Source: Polyangiaceae bacterium
GTDB taxonomy: Bacteria > Myxococcota_A > Polyangia > Polyangiales > Polyangiaceae
DNA: 32,938 bases
Assembly (NCBI GenBank): GCA_025937785.1
Contig: JAICQQ010000083.1
Span: forward strand, 1 to 32,938
Direction: 5' to 3'
Made by a program: the position numbers and the translations under genes. Position 1 is the stretch's first letter. Each line of letters begins with the position of its first letter. This document shows, piece after piece, positions 1 through 7,659 of the stretch. A model generated the notes under the pieces. The model worked only from the letters and a program-made list of their open reading frames with translations. It did no database searches and was not told where the DNA came from.

Positions 1-325
1 ATGGGTCGCGATCATACCCATTTGTATCACGACATTTTTGTGCACTCGCCGGGCCGAGACGGCTCTGAGCGCTACGCTTGCCGATTGCAGGCTCTGGTGG
101 GCCGCCTGTCGCAGTTTCGAGAGAAATCCGGCGAAAATCTCGTTACATCACGTCCGGAGGCGTCAGCGCGCCACTCACGGGCACGAGAATCTCGTCAAGA
201 CAAATATCACTGAATACTCATTATTTGAACAGGGATCCTCCGTGCTTCCGCACCCCCACACCCTACGCCGCCCGTGACGTGCGAATAGGAACGACCTGGC
301 ATGCTCGTAAGCGACGCAAACAACC
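1..325. other. No gene recognised; short palindrome at 183-195
   Basis: I see no convincing coding region here. The only plus-strand reading frames are short and do not resemble a known family. The stretch is somewhat less GC-rich than the genes to the right. A near-perfect inverted repeat, ACGAGA-A-TCTCGT, lies at 183-195 and could be an operator or a small stem, but no T-run follows it. It lies upstream of the promoter-like sequence at 326-353. The window edge prevents knowing what lies to the left. Confidence 0.5.
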
Positions 326-353
326 TTGACGGACACGCGCTTGTGCGTATACT
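326..353 (+). promoter_or_regulatory. Sigma-70-like promoter facing the tandem-repeat array
   Basis: TTGACG at 326-331 and TATACT at 348-353 are separated by 16 bp. This is one of the best sigma-70 matches in the window, since five of six bases in each hexamer match consensus. Transcription would start near 360 and run through the tandem repeats at 453-670 into the antisense strand of the sulfotransferase gene. No plausible protein gene lies directly downstream, so the product would be a non-coding or antisense RNA. This is judged by eye from the sequence only. Confidence 0.45.
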
Positions 354-452
354 AAAGAACTCACCGAACATCTGCGACAGGCGCGACCCCAATGTGCATC
401 TCGCGGGCCACACTCAAGGGATCCCCCGGTGCATCCGTGCGGTGGCGCGCTG

Positions 453-670
453 CACGGGCCACAGGGCTCGCGCGGTCGGCGCCCACGGGCCACAGGGCTC
501 GCGCGGTCGGCGCCCACGGGCCACAAGGCTCGCGCGGTCGGCGCGCACGGGCCACAGGGCTCGCGGTCGGTGCGTACGGGCCACATGGCTCGTCGCTGCC
601 TACGGCCACATGGCTCGCGCGGTCGCTGCCTACGGGGCTTTGCGGTCGGCGCCTACGGGCCACGCTCGGC
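453..670 (+). repeat. GC-rich tandem array, about 31-bp unit, about 7 degenerate copies
   Basis: Units starting CACGGGCCACAGGGCTCG begin at 453, 484, 515 and 546, exactly 31 bp apart. Degenerate units beginning TACGG follow at 575, 601, 631 and 654, with small deletions. The unit length is not a multiple of three, so the array is not a peptide repeat in one frame. In RNA form each complete unit can fold as GGG..CGC / GCG..CCC around a 7-nt loop (folded by eye). There are no unique spacers, so it is not a CRISPR array. It ends about 20 bp from the sulfotransferase stop codon at 688. Confidence 0.85.
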
Positions 671-687
671 GATCGTGGAGGCCGACG

Positions 688-1872
688 TCAGTCGCCGGTA
701 GCCCCTGCTCGGAGGGGACGGGCCGAGTGCGGAGCCTCGGGATCGTAGCCGAGCCGCTCGAGCGCGAAGCCCCAGCGCGTGCGGACCAAATGGCGCGAGC
801 CCGCGTCGAGCAGGTGGGTGTTGGTCTTGAATGTCTCCTGAGAGCAGGCAGCTTTTGCGGTCGCCTCGCGCAGCCTTTCTGTCGGATCGAGCTCGAGCGT
901 GCGATAGATGCGTTCGACACAGGTGATGGGATCGGCCACGAGCTCCTCATAGCAAACGTGCGCGAGCTGCCCGTTCGGAATGCGGCTGAGGTCGTCGAAC
1001 CCCCGAGTCATCAGTTGCTCGTAGACGTGGAGGACCAGGTCCCCGAGCTCTGCGTCGCTGATGCGCTGGAAGGCGTAGGTGTCGACGAAGCGCCGGAAGA
1101 ACTGCAGACTGGACAAATACACGGCGAACGGGTTGCGATAGATGTGCACGAAGCGAGCCTCGGGGAACATTTCGAGGAGCAGTGGGATGCGCCCTGTATG
1201 AGCCGGGTTTTTTATGAGCAGGGGACGTCCACCACCCTCGAGGCTGACCTTGGCGAGAAAGCGAGCGTAGCGCTCGTGCCACAGCGCGCGGTCTGACTCC
1301 GCCTCGAGGAAAACGCTGCGAGAGAACAGTTCGCGGGCGCGGCTGGGGAAGTAGAGGGCGTGATAGAACCCCAGCGGAGACAGCTGGCCGAGCGCGAACT
1401 CGTCCTCGTGCGGACCATCGACGCTGAGCGGGACGTGGTCGCCGTGGCGCCGGGGGGGCAGGCTGCGTTCGAATGCCGGCTTGAGCAGCTGCTTGGCGGT
1501 GCAGAATACCCGCGGGAAGAATACTTGAAACGTGGTGGGGTAAACGAATTTCTCGTCGTGCGCGAGCAAGTCGTGGAGCAGCGTCGTCCCGCTGCGAAAG
1601 TGCCCGATGATGAACAGTGGACGCGGGTCGATACGATGCTCGCGGAGGGGCGCTGCGCAGAGCCGCGCTTCGCGCAGCGCGAGCGGGACTCCTTGCAGAC
1701 TGCGCAGCGAGATCTTGCCAATGTCCGAGAGCTTGCCCGGTTCCGTGACACCTGCGTGCAGCAGCAACTGAAGCCAGGGGCCAGGGGCGATGCCCGTGAG
1801 GGCGTGCGGCGTGCGGATGCTGCGGGTGCTTTCGCTCATCGGGTGCTTTCGCTCATCGGTGCTTTCGCTCAT
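688..1872 (-). CDS. Sulfotransferase family protein (Sulfotransfer_3-like)
   Basis: This predicted cytosolic enzyme would transfer a sulfo group from PAPS to an unidentified acceptor, by family knowledge. The 394-residue protein has the 5'-phosphosulfate-binding loop GHFRSGTT at residues 90-97. A KNPAHTGR segment is near 221, and the 3'-phosphate-binding segment YRNPFAVYLSS is at 245-255. Both the order and spacing of these motifs fit PAPS-dependent sulfotransferases. The start is ambiguous. ATG codons at 1872 and 1839 are in frame, and a third at 1856 is out of frame; all three lie inside a tandem 17-bp triplication. The shorter form has 383 residues, and neither start has a strong ribosome-binding site. 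The gene begins 14 bp after the stop of the upstream MFS exporter, so the two are probably one operon, possibly making and exporting a sulfated metabolite or lipid (inference). Confidence 0.85.
   Translation of the reverse strand: MSESTDERKHPMSESTRSIRTPHALTGIAPGPWLQLLLHAGVTEPGKLSDIGKISLRSLQGVPLALREARLCAAPLREHRIDPRPLFIIGHFRSGTTLLHDLLAHDEKFVYPTTFQVFFPRVFCTAKQLLKPAFERSLPPRRHGDHVPLSVDGPHEDEFALGQLSPLGFYHALYFPSRARELFSRSVFLEAESDRALWHERYARFLAKVSLEGGGRPLLIKNPAHTGRIPLLLEMFPEARFVHIYRNPFAVYLSSLQFFRRFVDTYAFQRISDAELGDLVLHVYEQLMTRGFDDLSRIPNGQLAHVCYEELVADPITCVERIYRTLELDPTERLREATAKAACSQETFKTNTHLLDAGSRHLVRTRWGFALERLGYDPEAPHSARPLRAGATGD
1824..1872. repeat. Triplicated 17-bp repeat carrying three start codons
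   Basis: Two identical 17-bp units, GGGTGCTTTCGCTCATC, occupy 1824-1840 and 1841-1857. A third copy missing one G follows at 1858-1872. Read on the minus strand, each copy supplies an ATGAGCGAAAGCACC start. The outer two ATGs (1872, 1839) are in the sulfotransferase frame. The middle one (1856) encodes only six residues and ends in a TGA that overlaps the 1839 ATG. Gain or loss of a unit would change the N-terminus and the coupling of these starts. Confidence 0.9.
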
Positions 1873-1886
1873 GTCTTGGCGCTGCG

Positions 1887-3311
1887 CTATGTTCCCAGGG
1901 GGGCCAAGCGGTCGCGCCGCCAATGCAGCAGAGTCAGGACCAATCCCCCCGCCAGAAACAACGCGAGGCCGCGCGCGGTCCAACTGAGCGCGTGCCGTTG
2001 CACCTCGAGCGGCGCGAGCATTGGGTCGGCGGCGCGCGTCGGGTCCAGGAGGCGCGTCAGCGCCGTCCAGGCGGCCCCCACCAGCGCGACTCCGGTCGCC
2101 TGCCCCAAGAGCCGCGACAGCGACAAGAGGCCCGAAGCGGTAGCCAACTGCTGGCGCGGGACGGCGCCCAGGACCGCGCTGTTGTTGGGGGATTGGAAGA
2201 GCCCCATGCCGAGCCCGAGACAGGCGATGCGCAGCAGGTATTCCCACGCAGGCGTGTCGAGCCGAAGGCCGCTCACCAACAGGTAGCCGACCGCCAGCAC
2301 ACCGAGACCCAAGGTGGCGAGTGGGCGGGTGCCCACGCGATCCGAAAGCCACCCGGCAAGCGGCGACGTGAGCCCCATCACCAGCGGTGGCACCGCCATG
2401 AGCAGCCCGGCCGCCGCCGGAGGGCGCCCCTGCAGATCTTGCAGAAAGAAGGGAACCAACAGCACCAAGCCCGAACTCGCGAGAAAGACCATGCTCCCCG
2501 TGAGCACGCTGACACTCACCTCCGCACGCGAGAACAGCTCCGGATCGACCAGGGGCGAGCGTGCTGTTCGTTGGGCCTTGACGAAAGCGAACATTCCGAC
2601 CAGCGAGGCGAGCAGAGCCGTGACGAGCAGCACCGAAGGCTCTGCGGCATGCGGCCCGAGCGTGATCGCGAGCAGAAATCCAAGGAGCGCGCCGACCAAC
2701 AAGAGAGCTCCTCGCCAGTCGAATGGGTGCGCGCGAACCGGGGAGTCGGTCGGGACGAAGCGCAGCGTGAGCGCGGTGCCGAGCACGCCGAGCGGGAGGT
2801 TCACCAGGAAGAGCGCTTGCCACGGTAGTGCCTGGAGGAGCAAACCGCCGAGGGTGGGCCCCGACACCAGGCCCACCGAAACGACCGCTCCGACCAGCCC
2901 CATGGCCCGCCCCCGCTCGGCCGGCGGAAACGCCTCGGCCACGAGGGCGGCCCCGAGCGCCATCAGCCCGGACGCGCCCACGGACTGCACCACCCGCGCA
3001 GCCAGCAATGTGCCCACGCTGGACGAGGCCGCGCAGCACAGCGACCCCAGCGTGAACACCACGAAACCTGCCAGGTACACGCGCTGCTTTCCGTAGCGAT
3101 CCCCGAGGCGCGCCGCGACCAGCATCAACGCCACCAGCGTGAACGCGTAAGCCAGCACCACCCACTGCACGGCGGCGAATGTCGCGTCCAGTTCGCGCGC
3201 CAGCACCGGTAGGGCCAGGTTCACCATGCTGCCGTCGATCGTCGACAGGAATACGCCGACGGTCACCGCCGCCATCACCCACCATTTCTGACGCTGTCCC
3301 GCTTCCGTCAT
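1887..3311 (-). CDS. MFS multidrug exporter, DHA2 (EmrB/QacA) type
   Basis: This is an inner-membrane proton-driven drug or metabolite exporter of the 14-helix DHA2 family. The 474-residue protein is strongly hydrophobic throughout. The family-type TM1 segment STIDGSMVNLALP is near residues 23-35, motif A (ARLGDRYGKQR) at 67-77, and motif C (GLVSGPTLGG) at 147-156, followed by FLVNLPLG in the next helix. I chose the ATG at 3311 because GAGGTGG lies about 9 bp upstream; an upstream in-frame start at 3347 would add 12 residues. The gene runs directly into the sulfotransferase gene. A TAACG-AAA-CGTTA palindrome about 90 bp upstream could bind a TetR-type regulator, the common controller of such pumps. 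No regulator gene is adjacent. The substrate is unknown. Confidence 0.9.
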   Translation of the reverse strand: MTEAGQRQKWWVMAAVTVGVFLSTIDGSMVNLALPVLARELDATFAAVQWVVLAYAFTLVALMLVAARLGDRYGKQRVYLAGFVVFTLGSLCCAASSSVGTLLAARVVQSVGASGLMALGAALVAEAFPPAERGRAMGLVGAVVSVGLVSGPTLGGLLLQALPWQALFLVNLPLGVLGTALTLRFVPTDSPVRAHPFDWRGALLLVGALLGFLLAITLGPHAAEPSVLLVTALLASLVGMFAFVKAQRTARSPLVDPELFSRAEVSVSVLTGSMVFLASSGLVLLVPFFLQDLQGRPPAAAGLLMAVPPLVMGLTSPLAGWLSDRVGTRPLATLGLGVLAVGYLLVSGLRLDTPAWEYLLRIACLGLGMGLFQSPNNSAVLGAVPRQQLATASGLLSLSRLLGQATGVALVGAAWTALTRLLDPTRAADPMLAPLEVQRHALSWTARGLALFLAGGLVLTLLHWRRDRLAPLGT

Positions 3312-3400
3312 GTCCGTCCGCCACCTCGAGCATAGCGGCAGGGTCATAGCGCGGCAACTGAATCAGCGAGGTGAGTCGAAGATTAGCGACGCTTTGTCAT

Positions 3401-3413
3401 TAACGAAACGTTA
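3401..3413. promoter_or_regulatory. Palindrome TAACG-AAA-CGTTA, candidate operator for the MFS operon
   Basis: Perfect 5-bp arms flank a 3-bp centre, 90 bp upstream of the MFS start codon. The same half-sites recur nearby as overlapping palindromes at 3432-3442 and as CGTTAACG at 3660-3667. The form resembles TetR-family operators, and DHA2 exporters are often controlled by TetR repressors. The binding protein is unknown and the assignment is an inference. Confidence 0.35.
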
Positions 3414-3440
3414 GTTGTGGACCGTCGCCGGTAACGTTAA

Positions 3441-3640
3441 CGCCTGGTGATTCATCACGTCTCCTTCCTGATGTCATGCGAGTTCTTCTTTGTCGCCCTT
3501 CGTACGACTGGAGCCGCATCACAACCGTTAAGACGCCAAGAGCGCCAGGTTCACGCCCAGGAATACATTTGCGTTCATCGGTCGGGAGCAAGGCACGGCG
3601 CAGTGGTGTGAATGCATGCATTCCGAACTCTCTCCAGAAC
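3441..3640 (-). repeat. Dispersed repeat copy A (about 200 bp), partner of 32738-32938
   Basis: Read on the minus strand, this region aligns over most of its length with 32738-32938 on the plus strand. The shared core includes CTTGGCGTCTT, then CATGCG-like and CCAGT.GTACGA.GGG blocks, then AACTCG.ATGAC and AAGGA.GGAGA. In copy A the repeat ends in a good ribosome-binding site (GGAAGGAG, complement of 3461-3468) and an ATG at 3455. That ATG opens a 14-codon frame starting MNHQ and stopping at 3411. A perfect 14-bp palindrome, GAATGCATGCATTC, lies at 3610-3623 inside the repeat. I see no intact gene in 3312-3661. The arrangement resembles the edges of repeat-associated GxxExxY-type genes, but that is recollection, not proof. 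Confidence 0.7.
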
Positions 3641-3661
3641 GTGCCCGTACCTTCACGCGCG

Positions 3662-6214
3662 TTAACGCTGGCGCGGTGGACGCGGGGGAGGCGGCGTGGC
3701 AGTGCGGCCGTCTTCGGGCCAAGAGTGCCTGGGGTAGCGGCGCATCAGCTGGCGTCGCAGCTCCGGATAATGGGTTTGCCAGAAGTTCGCGAGATCGCGG
3801 GTGACCTGTACGGCGCGCTGATTTGGCGCCAATAGGTGCAAAAGCAAGGGCACGCGACCGCGACAGATCGTGGGCGTGTCGTTCATTCCGAAAAAGTCTT
3901 GCAAGCGCGAGGCGACGTACGGGTCGCCCGTTTCGGAGTAGTGGATGCGGAGTCGGCGCCCGCCCGGCAACTGCAGGTATTCAGGCAGCTCGAGATCGAG
4001 CTCCCTGAGCGCCTCCGTCGGCACCAGCTCCCACAGCGCGCTCTCGAGGCCGCTCGCGCGGAGGTCGGCCAGCGAGACGACGCTGCGGCACGCCTGGCGT
4101 AGCACCTGGTCGAGGGACACGGTGTGCGACGCCCCTGCGCTGCCCGCCGGGCAGAGTCGCTGGAGCGTGGCCATGCGAGCCAGCACTTGCTCGACGCGTC
4201 CGTCCGCGTCGAAGGCGTGCAGCCCCTTGCTGGCGGCTGCGCGAAACAAGAGCTCCGCGACGGCTTCGCCGGGGGCTGCGATGGCGCGGGTTTCGTCGAG
4301 GGTGATGCGCCCGAAGCGGATGCGGGAGACGCGCTCGACGCGTTCGTTCTGAGAGTTGTACTCGAACTCGTTCGTGTCTTCGAGGCGGTCGATGTACGAG
4401 TCGAAGAGCCACTGCTCGTCAACGCGGCTCGCGACACGCACCACCGTCTTGCCGCGCTGGCGCTGGTCGGCGCGATCACTGGCATCGACCGCGACCATCA
4501 ACGGCACGCGGTGCACGCTGCTCTCGGCGCCGAGTTCGGCGACCTTGCCGTTGGCGAGCAGCAGGGCACGGCTCGGCGGTGTGCGCTGCGCCAGGCGATC
4601 GATGAAGCCCGTCATGATGGCGATCGAGAGACGCCGGTCGCGCTCGGGTGTGTCTTCCGGCGGCGGCTCTCGCTCGCGCGCGATGCGCGTCAGCTTGTGG
4701 CCCGTGGTGCTGACCAGTTTGACGGTGCGCGCCTCGAGTTCCAGCTGTCGCAGCGTGCTGGTGTCGAAGTCGTGGGCGCGGGCCTCGAGGTACAGCTCCA
4801 GCAGCTCCAAAACGTCGGAATCCGAGTCGCTGTCGTGCGCCTGACCGGGGCCCAGGAGGCTGCGTCGCTGCGTTCTGATGTCCCGCTCGCTGAGCAGCGC
4901 TGCGATGAAACAGGCTTCTTCGGCGACGCCGCGGGCTTCGCCTTCGACGATGACACGCGCGAGGCGCGGATGCACCGGGAATGCGAGCAGGCGTTGCCCC
5001 AGGGGGGTAAGCTGGCCGCTGCAGTCGACGGCTCCGAGATCGAACAGCAGGCTCTCGGCGGCTTCCAGCGAAGTAGGCTTGGGTGGCGTGAGCCACGGGA
5101 GCTGCGAGACGTCGCCGACGCCGGTGGTCTTCAAGAGCAAGAGCGCCTCGGCCAGGTCGAGCCGCTCGATTTCCGGGGTCTCGCTCTTCGGGCGCGCGTC
5201 GAAGTCGCCGCGCGTGTAGAGGCGGACCACCTGCCCGTCGCGGGTGCGCCCGGCCCGTCCAGCGCGTTGCGCTGCGGAAGCCTGACTCACCTTTTGAACG
5301 CCGAGGCGGTCCATGCCGGACCAGGCATCGTGCATCAGGATGCGCGCCGTGCCGGCGTCGACGACCCCCGTCACGTTGTCGATCGTGACCGACGACTCGG
5401 CCACGTTGGTCGCGAGCACGACCTTGCGCAGCCGATGGCGTCGGACGGCCAGTGTCTGCTCCTTCAGGGGCAGGTCGCCGTGCAGCGGCGTCACGAGCAG
5501 CCGCTGCTCTCGTTCGACACCCCCTAGCGCCTGCTGGCAGGTCCGAATCTCGCGCGCGCCTGGCAAGAATACCAACAGGTCCCCGTCGGTATGCGTCAGG
5601 AGTTGCCGCACCGCGCTGGCTACCTGCTTGTCCAAGGGGCGGTCGTCCGGGCGCGGCGCGTGGGAGATCTGAACGGCGTAAGCCCGGCCGGCGCTCTGGA
5701 CGCGCGGGCAATCGTCCAGGTAGCGAGCCACCTCGGCCGCGTCCAGCGTGGCACTCATCACCAGCAGCCGGAGCGGGCTGCCGGAGTCTTGCAGGCGCTT
5801 CAAGAGCGCCAGGCTCATGTCCGATTGCAGGCGTCGCTCGTGGAATTCGTCGAGGATGACCAGGTCCACGCCCGAAAGCTCAGGATCGTCGACGAGCCGC
5901 TTCAACAACACGCCGTCGGTGACGTACAAGACGCGGGTCTGGGGACCCTGCATTTGCTCGAGCCGCACGCTGTAGCCGATGGTCTGCCCCAGCCTTTCAC
6001 CGATCTCGTGGGCGACGCGCTCCGCGGCTAATTTGGCGGCGATTCGGCGTGGCTCGCTCACCAGCACCTTGCCCGCGCCGGGCCGCGTTGCCAGAAACCA
6101 AGGGACGCGCGTGGTCTTGCCCGCACCCGGCGGAGCTTCCAGAACCAAGCGCGGCACGCGCTCTAGCGTTTCGCCTATCTGATTCAAGACTTCGTCGATC
6201 GGTAGAGAATCCAT
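3662..6214 (-). CDS. hrpB: ATP-dependent helicase HrpB (DEAH-box-like)
   Basis: This is a cytosolic superfamily 2 helicase of the HrpA/HrpB group, presumed to act on RNA. The 850-residue length fits the family, and all core motifs are present. Walker A APPGAGKTT is at residues 27-35, motif II as DEFH (the usual HrpB variant of DEAH) at 122-125, SAT at 154-156, and motif VI QRAGRAGR at 316-323. The helicase-associated domain follows, and the C-terminus has the family-type RYPRHSWPEDG segment before a proline/arginine-rich tail. I chose the ATG at 6214 because the protein then begins just before the conserved PIDEVL region. Upstream in-frame starts would overlap the divergent HAD phosphatase gene. 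Only 52 bp separate the two divergent start codons, so promoters must overlap or sit back to back. Confidence 0.95.
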   Translation of the reverse strand: MDSLPIDEVLNQIGETLERVPRLVLEAPPGAGKTTRVPWFLATRPGAGKVLVSEPRRIAAKLAAERVAHEIGERLGQTIGYSVRLEQMQGPQTRVLYVTDGVLLKRLVDDPELSGVDLVILDEFHERRLQSDMSLALLKRLQDSGSPLRLLVMSATLDAAEVARYLDDCPRVQSAGRAYAVQISHAPRPDDRPLDKQVASAVRQLLTHTDGDLLVFLPGAREIRTCQQALGGVEREQRLLVTPLHGDLPLKEQTLAVRRHRLRKVVLATNVAESSVTIDNVTGVVDAGTARILMHDAWSGMDRLGVQKVSQASAAQRAGRAGRTRDGQVVRLYTRGDFDARPKSETPEIERLDLAEALLLLKTTGVGDVSQLPWLTPPKPTSLEAAESLLFDLGAVDCSGQLTPLGQRLLAFPVHPRLARVIVEGEARGVAEEACFIAALLSERDIRTQRRSLLGPGQAHDSDSDSDVLELLELYLEARAHDFDTSTLRQLELEARTVKLVSTTGHKLTRIAREREPPPEDTPERDRRLSIAIMTGFIDRLAQRTPPSRALLLANGKVAELGAESSVHRVPLMVAVDASDRADQRQRGKTVVRVASRVDEQWLFDSYIDRLEDTNEFEYNSQNERVERVSRIRFGRITLDETRAIAAPGEAVAELLFRAAASKGLHAFDADGRVEQVLARMATLQRLCPAGSAGASHTVSLDQVLRQACRSVVSLADLRASGLESALWELVPTEALRELDLELPEYLQLPGGRRLRIHYSETGDPYVASRLQDFFGMNDTPTICRGRVPLLLHLLAPNQRAVQVTRDLANFWQTHYPELRRQLMRRYPRHSWPEDGRTATPPPPRPPRQR

Positions 6215-6266
6215 CTTGGTGCGCCAGTCCGATCTACTATCCTGGCGCCGCTCAGGCAAAACCCGC

Positions 6267-6926
6267 ATGACAGATCGACGACTCGCCCTCTTCGACATGG
6301 ACCGCACCCTGGTGCGCAAGGACACCGCGACGCTGCTCACACGCTATCGCCGGGAAACGGGGCAGGCCGAGCTGATGGATACGCTGCGCGTCGGCTATTG
6401 GGTGCTGCAGTACGGTCTCGGCATCGCGGACGCCGAGGGCATCGCCAAAAAGGTGCTGAAAGGCTATCGCGGTGTGCCAGAGGCCCAGCTTTTCGCCGAT
6501 GGGTTGGCCTGCTTCGACGCCTACGTGTTCGAGCACATCTCCGAGCACGCCCGCCGGGCCGTGCGCAGGCACCAGAGCGCGGGGGATTTCGTGGCGATCG
6601 TGACCAGCTCGACCCGCTATACCACCGAACCCATCGCGCGCGAGCTCGGCGTCGAGTGCTTCGCCTGCTCGGAGCTCGAGGTCGACGGCGCAGGCTGTCT
6701 CACGGGGCGACACATCGCGCCGCTCTGCTATGGGCCGGGCAAGCTCGAGCGCGTGCAGAAGGTGCTGGAAGTCAGCGGCACCGCGCTCGAGAGCGCCGTG
6801 TTCTATTCGGATAGCGTCACCGACTTGCCGTTGCTGGAGAGGGTGGGCACCCCGATCGTGGTGAATCCCGATTTTCGCCTGCGCCGCATCGCGCGGCAGC
6901 GTGCGTGGCGTGTCGAGCACTGGTGA
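6267..6926 (+). CDS. HAD-superfamily subfamily IB phosphatase (SerB/CicA-like)
   Basis: This predicted cytosolic phosphomonoesterase has 219 residues. HAD motif I, DMDRTLV, is near residues 9-15, with the nucleophile and acid aspartates two residues apart. Motif II is the serine in TSSTRY, motif III the lysine in GPGKLERV, and motif IV the YSDSVTDLPLLE acidic loop. The helical cap after motif I and the motif IV wording fit the HAD-IB group that includes phosphoserine phosphatase and CicA-like enzymes, but the substrate cannot be read from sequence. The start is the ATG at 6267; a longer in-frame version would reach into hrpB. The gene converges on the glycosyltransferase gene with only 4 bp between stop codons. 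Confidence 0.9.
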   Translation: MTDRRLALFDMDRTLVRKDTATLLTRYRRETGQAELMDTLRVGYWVLQYGLGIADAEGIAKKVLKGYRGVPEAQLFADGLACFDAYVFEHISEHARRAVRRHQSAGDFVAIVTSSTRYTTEPIARELGVECFACSELEVDGAGCLTGRHIAPLCYGPGKLERVQKVLEVSGTALESAVFYSDSVTDLPLLERVGTPIVVNPDFRLRRIARQRAWRVEHW

Positions 6927-6930
6927 ACGG

Positions 6931-7644
6931 TCAGCGCCGGCCGAGTACCCAAGTGAGCTTCGCCAGGTTCGTCACCACCGCGGGCACCCGCCGGATCAAG
7001 TTGATGCTGGGCGGCCGCTTTTCGCGGATCCGTGTGGGTATCTCGACGATGCGCAGCGACGCGCGCTCCGCGCGGATGACGAGCTCGCTCGCGAAGACGT
7101 CGCGATCGACCTGACACGCGCGCACGACGGGCAATAGTGCTTCGCGCTGGAAGGCCTTCAGGCCGTGGGTGTCGGTACCGTGGAACCCGACGAGCAGGCC
7201 GAGCGTACCGGTGTAGGCGAGGCTCAACCAATGACGCAACCAAGGACGCTCGTCTCTGGCTCCCCCGGCAAGCTTCGAACCCACGACGAAGTCCGCCTGC
7301 TCGCGCCGGAGCAGATCGAGGGCGCGCGCATAGAAGTCCGTGTCACCTATGTCGATCTCGTCGCACACGACGTAGCGGCCGCGGGCAGCCTCGAGTCCGA
7401 AGCGCAGAGCGCGACCGTAGTTGGGCGCCGGCAACGTGACCGAACGGAGTTCGGGCCATTCGCGCTCGAGCTCGTACACGCGCTCCAAGGTGCGATCGGT
7501 CGAGCCGTTCTCGGCGAGCACGATTTCGTAGTCCAGCGCCAGTGCTGCGAGCCGCTCACGGAGCTCGCTGAGCGCCTGCCTGAGTAGCGCTGCTTCGTTG
7601 TAGACCGGGATGACGATCGAGACTTCGGGTGCGGTCGGGCTCAC
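6931..7644 (-). CDS. Glycosyltransferase family 2 (dolichyl-phosphate mannosyltransferase-like)
   Basis: The 237-residue protein has the GT-A fold signature: VSIVIPVYNEAALL at the N-terminus, VLAENGSTDRT for nucleotide-sugar binding, and DEIDIGD in the DxD position. It has no transmembrane helix, so it probably works at the inner face of the membrane on a lipid or sugar-phosphate acceptor. It starts with GTG at 7644, preceded by GAGG with 8-bp spacing. It lies 15 bp after the FAD oxidoreductase gene and is third in a tight operon behind polA. The pairing with a UDP-galactopyranose-mutase-like flavoprotein suggests envelope glycan synthesis (inference). Confidence 0.88.
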   Translation of the reverse strand: MSPTAPEVSIVIPVYNEAALLRQALSELRERLAALALDYEIVLAENGSTDRTLERVYELEREWPELRSVTLPAPNYGRALRFGLEAARGRYVVCDEIDIGDTDFYARALDLLRREQADFVVGSKLAGGARDERPWLRHWLSLAYTGTLGLLVGFHGTDTHGLKAFQREALLPVVRACQVDRDVFASELVIRAERASLRIVEIPTRIREKRPPSINLIRRVPAVVTNLAKLTWVLGRR

Positions 7645-7659
7645 GGAGTGCGCCTCATA

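Noticed and set aside
453..670. Tandem array as a CRISPR
   Set aside because: Units are contiguous with no unique spacers of regular length, they are degenerate and there are no cas genes.
301..1296. Long plus-strand frame of 331 codons across the repeat array and sulfotransferase
   Set aside because: Its second half is the antisense of a clear sulfotransferase gene, and the first half is the GC-rich repeat, which lacks stops in several frames. The translation resembles no family.
4124..5527. 467-codon plus-strand frame opposite hrpB
   Set aside because: It is antisense to a full set of helicase motifs on the minus strand; open antisense frames are expected at this GC content.
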